Shown here one piece after another: positions 8,539 through 17,732 of a DNA stretch of 34,238 nt. The translations under genes were made by a program, and so were the position numbers. The first letter of the stretch is position 1. Each line of letters starts with the position of its first letter. The DNA lies in NCBI GenBank assembly GCA_016867975.1, contig VGIC01000021.1, positions 1-34,238 on the forward strand. The letters run 5' to 3'. This DNA is from Betaproteobacteria bacterium (GTDB lineage Bacteria; Pseudomonadota; Gammaproteobacteria; Burkholderiales; Methylophilaceae). The notes beneath the pieces are model-generated. The model ran no database searches and had not been told where the DNA came from. It saw only the letters and a list, made by a program, of their open reading frames with translations.

Positions 8539-10524
8539 ATGTTTGACACTTTACCCCTCATCCTCATTCTGCTGATTAGCTCCGTGTTGGCGGTGGCGCT
8601 ATTCCGCGCACTCAGAATCCCCCTCATGCTGGCCTATTTCTTGGTAGGTTTACTACTGGGACAACACGCCACTGGATTGCTCCCTGACAATGAGGCCGGT
8701 CGCGAGTTAGCCGAATTTGGTATCGTATTCTTGATGTTCAGCATTGGTCTCGAATTCAGCCTGCCTCAACTGTATGCTATGCGAAATAAGCTCTTGGGCT
8801 TAGGTGGCGCTCAAGTTTTCTTCACTCTGGCAATCACCATGGGCATCACCAAGCTGGCAGGTTTAGACTGGCCAGCAGCATTTGTCATTGGATCAGCACT
8901 GACCATGTCATCCACTGCTATTGTTTCCAAGATTCTAGCCGAGCGCATCGATCTGAACTCACGGCACGGGCGGCTCAGTATCGGCGTACTATTATTCCAA
9001 GACATCATCGTAGTACCAGTCTTGGTCATCATCCCCGCGCTCGGTAATGCCAATGCCGACTTGTTTAACGTGCTAAGCATCGCCCTGCTCAAAGCGGCAG
9101 CGATGCTACTTTTCCTGTTCACGATAGGCAAATGGCTCATCAATCCCTGGTTTAATTTGGTTGCAGCCCAGCGCTCACGCGAGTTGTTCGTGATGAACGT
9201 ACTCATGGTCACCTTGCTGCTGGCTTATGCAAGCAACCTTGCTGGTCTGTCTTATGCGCTAGGGGCCTTTATTGCAGGCATGCTAATCTCCGAAACCAAA
9301 TATCGCTATCAAGTGGAATCTGACATCTCGCCTTTCAGGGATATTTTACTGGGTCTGTTTTTTATCAGCGTTGGAACGTTACTCAATCTGCAACAAGTTA
9401 TGCATCACATCGGCCTGATACTACTGGTGCTATTCTGTTTCATCTTATTCAAGGCGCTCATCGTCGCTGCATTGGTCCGCGCCGTCAAATACGAGACCGG
9501 AGTAGCGATTCGCACCGGTCTTATTCTTGCTCAGGCAGGGGAATTCGGATTCGTAATCCTTGCCTTAGGGACCGAACAGCAACTCATCAGTGGCGAACCA
9601 CTCCAAATCATCCTGGTGGTAGCACTGCTCTCAATGGTAATCGCCCCTATCCTCATTCAATATAACGGACGCATCGCTAGGCGACTGGTATCTAGCTACA
9701 CCCGCAACAGCGGACAAGTTGTGCAAGATATTGATGACGCAGGCAAACACTTGAACAATCATGTCATCCTCTGTGGCTACGGGCGTAGCGGGCAATATCT
9801 GGGGCGATTCCTTAAAGAAGAAAACATTCCTTACATCGCGCTGGACATCGATGCGGCAAGAGTCTTAGAGGCAGCGGCGGCAGGTGACAACGTGATGTAT
9901 GGTGACGCGGGTCGGCGCGTGGTTCTCGAAGCTGCCGGCGGGGCTCGTGCCAAAGCTCTGATCGTGAGCTACGCAGATAATCGCGCTGCAATGAAAATCT
10001 TGCATATCGTACAAGAAAAATATCCCCACCTGCCCGTGATCGTGCGTACAGTAGACGACACCAACATGGACTCCTTACGTGAGGCTGGCGCAGCCGAGGT
10101 CGTACCTGAGATTCTAGAAGGCAGCCTGATGCTGGCCTCGCACGCCTTGATGCTGCTAGGCGTACCACTGAATCGCGTGGTCAAACGCATTCGTCTATTC
10201 CGTGAAGAGCGCTATAAGTTATTCAAGGGTTATTTCCATGGCGTTTCGGACGCAGAAGATGAAAATATCGCAAACCAGCAAGTGCGCCTGCATTCAGTTA
10301 TCATCTCCGCTGGTGCCTATGCTATTGGTAGAAGATTAGCCGATATGCAACTTGATCAGTTTGAAGTAGAGGTCAAATCAATACGACGTCCCAACTCCAA
10401 CGGCGCGCATATTGATAATAACTCACCTTTGGCCGAAGGCGATGTCATCGTACTGCTAGGCCAACCAACGGGGCTAACCAATGCACAGAATGCTATTCTG
10501 ATTGGTCGCCTTGCTAATAAATAA
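8539..10524 (+). CDS. CPA2-family monovalent cation/proton antiporter with RCK domains (KefB/KefC-like)
   Basis: 661 residues. About 380 N-terminal residues form a Na+/H+-exchanger membrane domain with roughly 12 hydrophobic segments. An RCK_N (TrkA-N) Rossmann domain follows, with VILCGYGRSGQYLG near residues 413-426, and a TrkA_C-like domain sits at the C-terminus (about 575-655). The organisation is that of potassium-efflux/proton antiporters of the inner membrane gated by nucleotide or ligand binding. Whether it is regulated by glutathione like E. coli KefB/KefC cannot be told from sequence, so no symbol is given. It is divergent from kdsD, a common arrangement in betaproteobacteria, and is followed after 5 bp by the flavoprotein gene. 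Confidence 0.9.
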   Translation: MFDTLPLILILLISSVLAVALFRALRIPLMLAYFLVGLLLGQHATGLLPDNEAGRELAEFGIVFLMFSIGLEFSLPQLYAMRNKLLGLGGAQVFFTLAITMGITKLAGLDWPAAFVIGSALTMSSTAIVSKILAERIDLNSRHGRLSIGVLLFQDIIVVPVLVIIPALGNANADLFNVLSIALLKAAAMLLFLFTIGKWLINPWFNLVAAQRSRELFVMNVLMVTLLLAYASNLAGLSYALGAFIAGMLISETKYRYQVESDISPFRDILLGLFFISVGTLLNLQQVMHHIGLILLVLFCFILFKALIVAALVRAVKYETGVAIRTGLILAQAGEFGFVILALGTEQQLISGEPLQIILVVALLSMVIAPILIQYNGRIARRLVSSYTRNSGQVVQDIDDAGKHLNNHVILCGYGRSGQYLGRFLKEENIPYIALDIDAARVLEAAAAGDNVMYGDAGRRVVLEAAGGARAKALIVSYADNRAAMKILHIVQEKYPHLPVIVRTVDDTNMDSLREAGAAEVVPEILEGSLMLASHALMLLGVPLNRVVKRIRLFREERYKLFKGYFHGVSDAEDENIANQQVRLHSVIISAGAYAIGRRLADMQLDQFEVEVKSIRRPNSNGAHIDNNSPLAEGDVIVLLGQPTGLTNAQNAILIGRLANK

Positions 10525-10529
10525 ATCGC

Positions 10530-11609
10530 ATGAGCCAACATGTCATCATCGTCGGTGGAGGAATCACAGGTTGCATGACCGCTATGGAGTTGATTCAACA
10601 TGGATATCGCGTCACCATCGTTGAGCGCAATCAGATTGCCAGTCAAACATCCGGAGAGTCATCCTGGGCAGGGGCTGGTCTTGTATTTCCTTTACTACCT
10701 TGGATGTACCGTGACGCAGTCAGCCACTTGGCACTTGCGGGTGCCAATCTGTACCCCAGCATATGTGAGCAATTACTTAATGCAACAGGGATTGACCCTG
10801 AACTCACGCCATGCGGCATGATGATCCGACCACCTTTTGACGAAAAAGTGGCCTTGCAGTGGTGTCATTACAATCAGGTTACCTACGAAAAAATTGGTGA
10901 CAATCTACTGTTGCCCCAAGTCTCACAAGTGCGCAATCCTCGCTTATTGCAGGCACTCAAACAATGGCTGATTCTCCATGGCGCCACTCTACTGGAGAAC
11001 ACCCAGTTATTGCCAATTCAGGAAAAAAACCAGCTGGATTCATGGGAAACAAGCACTGGAGAAACGCTCCATGCGGATACATTCGTTGTCACTTCCGGCG
11101 CATGGAGTTACGAGCTATTGAAACAAACCGCCGCGACCTTAAACATTAAACCCATGCGTGGGCAAATTCTGCTTTATCAATTGCCGACAGACACCTTGCC
11201 GCACATTCTCTATCAAGATGGGTTTTACATGTTGCAAAGACGGGATGGCCATGTGCTGGCGGGAAGCACCCTCGAAGATGTAGGGTTCGACACCGGCACC
11301 ACCGAGTCTGCGAGGATGGAGATGCAAGCAAAGGCAGAAGCTATGCTGCCGGAACTCAAAGATTCCCCTATCCTTAAACACTGGAGCGGACTGCGTCCGG
11401 GAACCACTGACAATCTACCGACAATCAGCCAACACCCTAGTATCGCCAATCTTTATCTCAACACGGGGCATTTCAGATACGGGGTCACCATGGCACCCGC
11501 CAGCGCAAAGATCGTTACCTCGCTCATCATGGGCAAACCGCCTTTGCTTGAACCGATGCCCTACCGGTGTGACGCTATAACAGTCCAGAGAGGTGTTGTG
11601 CATGATTAA
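10530..11609 (+). CDS. FAD-dependent oxidoreductase of the DAO family, glycine-oxidase (ThiO)-like
   Basis: 359 residues. The N-terminal dinucleotide-binding motif is VIIVGGGITGCMTAMEL (residues 5-21) with a following acidic VER. A conserved SSWAGAGLVFPLLPW segment near 44-58 and the C-terminal HWSGLRPGTTDNLPTI and NTGHFRYGVTMAPASA blocks match DAO/ThiO proteins. ThiO oxidises glycine to the imine needed for the thiamine thiazole ring. No thiS/thiG neighbours are seen, so another D- or secondary-amine substrate is possible. It begins 5 bp after the antiporter gene, probably cotranscribed. A 21-codon ORF with its own Shine-Dalgarno overlaps the stop codon. Confidence 0.82.
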   Translation: MSQHVIIVGGGITGCMTAMELIQHGYRVTIVERNQIASQTSGESSWAGAGLVFPLLPWMYRDAVSHLALAGANLYPSICEQLLNATGIDPELTPCGMMIRPPFDEKVALQWCHYNQVTYEKIGDNLLLPQVSQVRNPRLLQALKQWLILHGATLLENTQLLPIQEKNQLDSWETSTGETLHADTFVVTSGAWSYELLKQTAATLNIKPMRGQILLYQLPTDTLPHILYQDGFYMLQRRDGHVLAGSTLEDVGFDTGTTESARMEMQAKAEAMLPELKDSPILKHWSGLRPGTTDNLPTISQHPSIANLYLNTGHFRYGVTMAPASAKIVTSLIMGKPPLLEPMPYRCDAITVQRGVVHD

Positions 11610-11667
11610 ATTAGCACCGCCTATTAGCCTCATTGGTTTGATTCTGGCGCAGAAAACCCCCACCTAG
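11602..11667 (+). CDS. Putative 21-residue ORF, possibly a relic of a prepilin-like gene
   Basis: MIKLAPPISLIGLILAQKTPT is encoded overlapping the stop of the ThiO-like gene, with GAGAGG eight to nine bases upstream of the ATG. The segment ISLIGLILA after a short basic leader resembles the start of type IV prepilin-like proteins (FSLIELILA type), but the -1 glycine and the +5 glutamate are both missing and the frame stops soon after. It may be a decayed fimT/pilin gene start or simply a chance ORF. Confidence 0.2.
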   Translation: MIKLAPPISLIGLILAQKTPT

Positions 11668-11714
11668 GCGCATCACCCTGACCAGACTTGAACGCAACTC
11701 CAGCTACGATTACA

Positions 11715-11743
11715 TATACAAGCAAAGTGTGCGTTGTTAGAAT
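11715..11743 (+). promoter_or_regulatory. Candidate sigma-70 promoter for trpG
   Basis: A -35 like TATACA (11715-11720) and a -10 TAGAAT (11738-11743) are separated by 17 bp. The transcript would start near 11750, giving a leader of about 34 nt before trpG at 11784. That is too short for a trp leader peptide and attenuator, and none is seen. The match is moderate (4/6 and 5/6). Confidence 0.4.
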
Positions 11744-11783
11744 AGCGCTTTAAAGCTCGCCTTACCCTGCATTAGGACGTTAC

Positions 11784-12353
11784 ATGCTATTGATGATCGA
11801 CAATTATGACTCATTTACCTATAACTTGGTGCAATACCTCGGTGAACTGGGGGAAGATGTTCTCGTTTACCGCAACGATGAGATCGATTTAGCCAAAGTA
11901 GCAGCGCTCAAGCCTGACCATATCGTCATTTCGCCAGGCCCATGCACGCCTAACGAGGCCGGCATCAGTGTGCCGCTTATTAAAGCATTTGCGGGGGAAA
12001 TCCCACTCTTGGGGGTATGTCTAGGTCATCAAAGTATCGGTCAAGCATTTGGCGGCAACATCATCCATGCCAAGCAACTGATGCATGGGAAAACCTCACT
12101 GATTCACCATAAAAATATAGGCGTGTTCAAAAACTTACCCAATCCTTACACCGCTACGCGCTATCACTCTTTGGTCATCGAACGAGAAACCCTGCCTGAG
12201 TGTTTAGAAATTACGGCTTGGACAGAGGATGGAGAAATCATGGGGGTGCGCCATAAGACGCTTGCGGTTGAAGGGGTTCAATTCCATCCTGAATCTATTC
12301 TTACCGAATATGGACACGAGTTGCTTAACAATTTTCTGAAAGACGGCAAGTGA
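11784..12353 (+). CDS. trpG: Anthranilate synthase component II, glutamine amidotransferase (TrpG/PabA)
   Basis: 189 residues, a class I glutamine amidotransferase. The nucleophile is Cys79 in GVCLGHQ, and the His168/Glu170 pair lies in FHPES. The N-terminus [19 protein letters not shown] is typical. It supplies ammonia to TrpE for anthranilate, and in many bacteria the same subunit serves PabB. The gene overlaps trpD by 4 bp (GTGA). trpE is not immediately upstream; a ThiO-like gene and a 174-bp spacer with a candidate promoter are there instead. Confidence 0.95.
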   Translation: MLLMIDNYDSFTYNLVQYLGELGEDVLVYRNDEIDLAKVAALKPDHIVISPGPCTPNEAGISVPLIKAFAGEIPLLGVCLGHQSIGQAFGGNIIHAKQLMHGKTSLIHHKNIGVFKNLPNPYTATRYHSLVIERETLPECLEITAWTEDGEIMGVRHKTLAVEGVQFHPESILTEYGHELLNNFLKDGK

Positions 12354-13366
12354 GCTATTCGCAAACGCTTAATCACCTCATCGATGGTCAGGATCTCAGT
12401 TTTGAGGCCATGCAAAACCTCATGCGGCTGGTCATGGCTGGTGAGCTGACCCCCGCGCAAATATCAGCATTATTGATCGCCTTACGCATCAAGGGTGAAA
12501 CGATAGATGAGATTGCCGCAGCCGCATGTGTCATGCGTGAACTTTCAAGCAAAGTGAATATTCAGGATGCAACCCATCTGGTGGACACCTGCGGCACAGG
12601 CGGCGACGGAATACAAACGTTCAATGTCTCGACTGCAAGTGCCTTTGTAACCGCAGCGGCTGGAGCCAAAGTAGCCAAACATGGCGGCCGATCCGTATCG
12701 TCAACCTGTGGTAGCGCTGATGTACTGGAAGCGCTCGGTGTTAATGTGAACCTCAGCCCAGAACAAGTCGCAACATGTGTAAATTCCATTGGTTTAGGTT
12801 TCATGTTTGCCCCCAATCATCATAGCGCCATGAAGCATGCGGCTCCTGTGCGCCGTGAACTTGGCGTCAGAACACTCTTCAATTTGCTGGGACCTCTCAC
12901 CAACCCTGCGGGGGCCAAGCGTCAGGTAATGGGCGTTTTTTCACCCACACTCACCGGAAAACTTGCCCATGTACTTAAACAGCTGGGGAGCCAACATGTA
13001 ATGGTGGTGTGTGGTGCGGATGGCATGGATGAAATCTCATTGACGGGTGATACCTTCGTAGCTGAACTTAAAGATGGTGACGTCAAAGAATATACACTCC
13101 ACCCTCGAGATTTTGGTTTCTCCTTACATGATCTAACCAGTATCAGGGTCAATGATGCCAGCGAGTCTAAGGCCATGATTCTCAACGTTCTGGCTGGCCA
13201 ACAAGGCCCTGCCAGAGAGATCGTCTTACTGAACGCCGGTGCAGCCATCTATGTTTCCGGAATTGCAAACAGCCTGCAAAGCGGCATCACCGTGGCGGCT
13301 GACATGTTGGACAGTGGCAAAGCGATGCAAAAGCTGCAGCAGCTTATTGCCTGTACTAATGCATAA
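12350..13366 (+). CDS. trpD: Anthranilate phosphoribosyltransferase
   Basis: 338 residues. The phosphoribosyl-binding loop reads [17 protein letters not shown] near residues 79-95, followed by [18 protein letters not shown], the standard TrpD signatures. It transfers the phosphoribosyl group of PRPP to anthranilate. It starts with GTG overlapping the trpG stop (GTGA), so the pair is translationally coupled. The next gene is a DUF3465 gene rather than trpC, 3 bp downstream. Confidence 0.96.
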   Translation: MSYSQTLNHLIDGQDLSFEAMQNLMRLVMAGELTPAQISALLIALRIKGETIDEIAAAACVMRELSSKVNIQDATHLVDTCGTGGDGIQTFNVSTASAFVTAAAGAKVAKHGGRSVSSTCGSADVLEALGVNVNLSPEQVATCVNSIGLGFMFAPNHHSAMKHAAPVRRELGVRTLFNLLGPLTNPAGAKRQVMGVFSPTLTGKLAHVLKQLGSQHVMVVCGADGMDEISLTGDTFVAELKDGDVKEYTLHPRDFGFSLHDLTSIRVNDASESKAMILNVLAGQQGPAREIVLLNAGAAIYVSGIANSLQSGITVAADMLDSGKAMQKLQQLIACTNA

Positions 13367-13369
13367 ACA

Positions 13370-13822
13370 ATGAAAACTGTATCTTTCTTGTGGGTATGTT
13401 TGCTTGCATTGACCTTCAATGCCTGCTCGCAAGGCAGCCCCAATACAGAGTACCTCCCTCAACATGCCGCAGTCGAAGCGACCGATGAATCAGACAACGC
13501 CACCATTGAGCAGGCATTCAGCGCCAAACTCAGCAACGTGCAAGTTAAAGGTAGCGGGGTAGTGAGTAAGTTATTGCCTGATGACAACAAGGGTTCCCGC
13601 CATCAGAAATTTCTAGTCCAGATCAGCTCGGAACAATCCCTTCTATTTACTCACAACATTGACCTAGCGCCTAGAGTGCCGATGAAGGTAGGCGATAAAA
13701 TCTCCTTCAACGGTGAATATGTATACAACTCCAAAGGTGGCATAATCCACTGGACGCACCATGCACCTCAACAAGACCATGAAAGTGGTTGGATCATGTT
13801 GGATGGTGAACAATATCAATAA
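13370..13822 (+). CDS. DUF3465 family secreted protein, possible lipoprotein
   Basis: 150 residues of unknown function. A signal peptide (MKTVSFLWVCLLALTFNAC) ends in a Cys, but FNAC is a poor lipobox, so secretion is surer than lipidation. The mature part has the pattern I associate with DUF3465: GSGVVSKLLPDDNKGSRHQK, then HNIDLAPRVP, then GDKISFNGEY, then KGGIIHWTHHAP and a final GW segment. The many conserved His, Asp and Gly residues look like an OB-fold or nuclease-associated extracellular domain. It starts 3 bp after trpD and is followed directly by repeat copy 4, so it separates trpD from trpC. There is no evident link to tryptophan synthesis. Confidence 0.8.
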   Translation: MKTVSFLWVCLLALTFNACSQGSPNTEYLPQHAAVEATDESDNATIEQAFSAKLSNVQVKGSGVVSKLLPDDNKGSRHQKFLVQISSEQSLLFTHNIDLAPRVPMKVGDKISFNGEYVYNSKGGIIHWTHHAPQQDHESGWIMLDGEQYQ

Positions 13823-13890
13823 AGGGCATCTCTATAAATACATTTTTTTGCGAGCAGCAGCTTTGCTGATTACCTGCTTAAACCACTTGA
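13823..13890 (+). repeat. MITE-like intergenic repeat, copy 4 (left half only)
   Basis: AGGGCATCTCTATAAATACA followed by TTTTTTTGCGAGCAGCAGC, a CAGC-TTT-GCTG hairpin, and TACCTGCTTAAACCACTTGA matches the left part of copy 5. It begins at the base after the DUF3465 stop codon and ends 15 bp before the trpC ATG. No right end is found, so this is a solo left half. Confidence 0.75.
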
Positions 13891-13905
13891 TTGTGAACCT
13901 CATAT

Positions 13906-14694
13906 ATGTCAGACATCTTAAATAAAATCATCGCAACCAAAGAAGTCGAAGTTGCATCCGCCAAAACGCAGAAGCCTCTGCCTGTGATTCAAGCCGAAGT
14001 TGCCAGCATGGCACCAGCGCGTGACTTTGTAGGCAGCATCCGAGCTAAAATCGCGCAACAGCAAGCAGCGGTCATCGCTGAGATCAAAAAAGCCAGCCCC
14101 TCTAAAGGGATCATCTGCGAAGATTTCAGACCGGCAGAAATAGCCCAAAGCTATGAAGCTGGTGGAGCGGCCTGCTTGTCGGTGCTAACCGACCGCGAAT
14201 ACTTTCAAGGCTCACCCGCATACCTCATGCAGGCACGCGCCGCTTGCAACCTGCCTGTTCTACGCAAAGACTTTATGATTGACCCCTACCAAGTGTACGA
14301 GGCTCGTGCCATGGGGGCTGACTGCATCTTGCTGATTGCTGCGGCGATTGACTTGGCAAAAATGCGTGAGTTGGAAAGTATTGCCCATGATCTTGGCATG
14401 GCCGTGCTAGTAGAAGTGCATAATGGCGAAGAGTTAGACCTCGCCTTGCAACTCGACACACCGTTGCTCGGTATCAATAACCGCAATTTGCGTACTTTTG
14501 AAGTAACCCTCGATACGACACTCGGCTTGCTCTCCCGCATTCCAGCGAATAAGATCGTGGTCACTGAATCCGGTATCTTTACCAAAGATGACGTCAATCA
14601 AATGCGCCATCACAACGTACATACATTTTTAGTAGGTGAGGTCTTTATGCGCCAACCAGACCCAGGCGCCGAGCTGGCAGAAATCTTTAGCTGA
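13906..14694 (+). CDS. trpC: Indole-3-glycerol phosphate synthase
   Basis: 262 residues forming a single TIM barrel. It has [15 protein letters not shown] (catalytic Lys region near 50-63), [39 protein letters not shown] as two adjoining blocks, [12 protein letters not shown] and VTESGI. It closes the indole ring in tryptophan synthesis. It is the monofunctional form, without a TrpF fusion. Only 15 bp separate it from repeat copy 4 and no good Shine-Dalgarno is seen, so the repeat may have displaced the original translation signal. hemB follows after 33 bp. Confidence 0.96.
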   Translation: MSDILNKIIATKEVEVASAKTQKPLPVIQAEVASMAPARDFVGSIRAKIAQQQAAVIAEIKKASPSKGIICEDFRPAEIAQSYEAGGAACLSVLTDREYFQGSPAYLMQARAACNLPVLRKDFMIDPYQVYEARAMGADCILLIAAAIDLAKMRELESIAHDLGMAVLVEVHNGEELDLALQLDTPLLGINNRNLRTFEVTLDTTLGLLSRIPANKIVVTESGIFTKDDVNQMRHHNVHTFLVGEVFMRQPDPGAELAEIFS

Positions 14695-14718
14695 ATCAGT
14701 CTTGGAACCCACTGTTAG

Positions 14719-16343
<1,625 letters not shown>

Positions 16344-16389
16344 GGTAGCTGACCTGGCCCCCTACTTGTTTTCTTATTTGCTTGCTTTT

Positions 16390-17691
16390 TTATTTAATTT
16401 TGATTTCCAATTGCTTAAGTTTTCGATACAGGTGCGTACGCTCCAAGCCTGATATCTCGGCCAATTTGCTCATATTGCCGGCAACACTCTTGATATGATG
16501 CGAAAAATAAAACCGCTCAAAGTCATCCCTCGCTTCACGCAGCGGCTGATTCAGCAGGGCGGCCGATTCGAAGGCGCTCGGCTCTGCCGACAGAGAATCA
16601 TGCGCACTAGGAGTCGGCTGTATTCTTTCAAACTGATGCAACACACGACTCACGTCCTCTAGACCGATTACATCATGCAAACTGGTCTGCAACAGATTAC
16701 GCACTATTGCATCCAACTGAGCCATGTCGCCTGGCCAGCTGGCATTGCGCAAGGCATTCAGCGCTGCGATGTCAAATTCCTTGTACGGAATTTCGGCCTG
16801 TTCGAACTGAAGATTAGCCATTGCCAGCACTAGTTCTGGAATATCTTCCTTATGCTCTTCGAGCGCCGGCACTCTTAGTGATACTGCTGCAAGCAACTGG
16901 AGAAGATTGCTATCAAACACTCCTTCTGCCTGCAGCTTCTGCAAATTAAAACTCGTGCCACACACAACACGTACATTGTATTTTCCGGCTTTAGTGATTA
17001 ACAGCAACAATCCCTTTTGCTCAGCTTTGCTTAAGGTAGCGACTTCATCAATCAATACGACACCATTTTGAGCCTGCTCCAGAATGTCCGTAGTAGCACT
17101 CACAAGCTGACCCTGCTCTGTCAATCGTAACCAGGGGGTGTTACGCACATGCAAATATCTGGCACAAAGTTCTGCGCCACACCCCACAGGGCCAATCAGC
17201 AATACTGGGCTAGGCGTATCACTCGCATTATTCACCAGCTTTTCTAGCCGCTCCTTTAATGCGCTGACAATCTGGCTTTTACCCAAACCAGATAAACTCA
17301 TCTCCGATTTTGGCAAGTGCTCACTGTGTTTCAGAGCCGTTGCAACAGTATTGAGCAATTTCTGCAAAGCAATAGGCTTTTCTAGGAAATCGAATGCACC
17401 GATACGGGTTGCCTCCACTGCAGTGTCAATGGTGCCATGACCAGACATCATAACCACAGGCATGGTCAATAAATCACTGTTCGCCCACTCTTTTAATAAA
17501 CTGATGCCATCACAATCAGGCATCCAGATATCCAGCAAGACCACATCAGGGCGCTCATGTAAGCGCTTATTGCGTGCCACTGCTGCATTTTCAGCCAACT
17601 CAACGCGATACCCTTCGTCTTGCAATATATCGCGCAGTAGCTCCCTGATGCCAATTTCATCATCAACGACTAAAATATGTTTTGAAGCCAT
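16390..17691 (-). CDS. ntrX: NtrX-like response regulator with degenerate AAA+ domain
   Basis: 433 residues. The receiver domain (1-120) has the acidic pair D10/D11, phospho-acceptor D54 in LLDIWMPDCDG, and K105. The central AAA+ domain (about 137-355) is degenerate: the Walker A position reads GPVGCGAE (167-174) without the lysine, the sigma-54 contact loop GAFTGA is missing, and the FRxDLyyRL arginines are absent (FDSNLLQLLAA). Walker B (VVLIDE, 211-216) is kept. A Fis-type helix-turn-helix (about 403-430, SKLAEISGLERTHLYRKLKQ) closes the protein. It pairs with NtrY 41 bp upstream. It may act as a DNA-binding regulator independent of sigma-54. Confidence 0.9.
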   Translation of the reverse strand: MASKHILVVDDEIGIRELLRDILQDEGYRVELAENAAVARNKRLHERPDVVLLDIWMPDCDGISLLKEWANSDLLTMPVVMMSGHGTIDTAVEATRIGAFDFLEKPIALQKLLNTVATALKHSEHLPKSEMSLSGLGKSQIVSALKERLEKLVNNASDTPSPVLLIGPVGCGAELCARYLHVRNTPWLRLTEQGQLVSATTDILEQAQNGVVLIDEVATLSKAEQKGLLLLITKAGKYNVRVVCGTSFNLQKLQAEGVFDSNLLQLLAAVSLRVPALEEHKEDIPELVLAMANLQFEQAEIPYKEFDIAALNALRNASWPGDMAQLDAIVRNLLQTSLHDVIGLEDVSRVLHQFERIQPTPSAHDSLSAEPSAFESAALLNQPLREARDDFERFYFSHHIKSVAGNMSKLAEISGLERTHLYRKLKQLEIKIK

Positions 17692-17732
17692 TTTATTTTC
17701 TGAATTTTAACTTGGTATTTCAATCTTAATTA

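Noticed and set aside
9812-10168. 118-codon ORF antisense to the RCK part of the antiporter gene
   Set aside because: Arg/Pro/Leu-rich shadow frame opposite a clear Rossmann domain.
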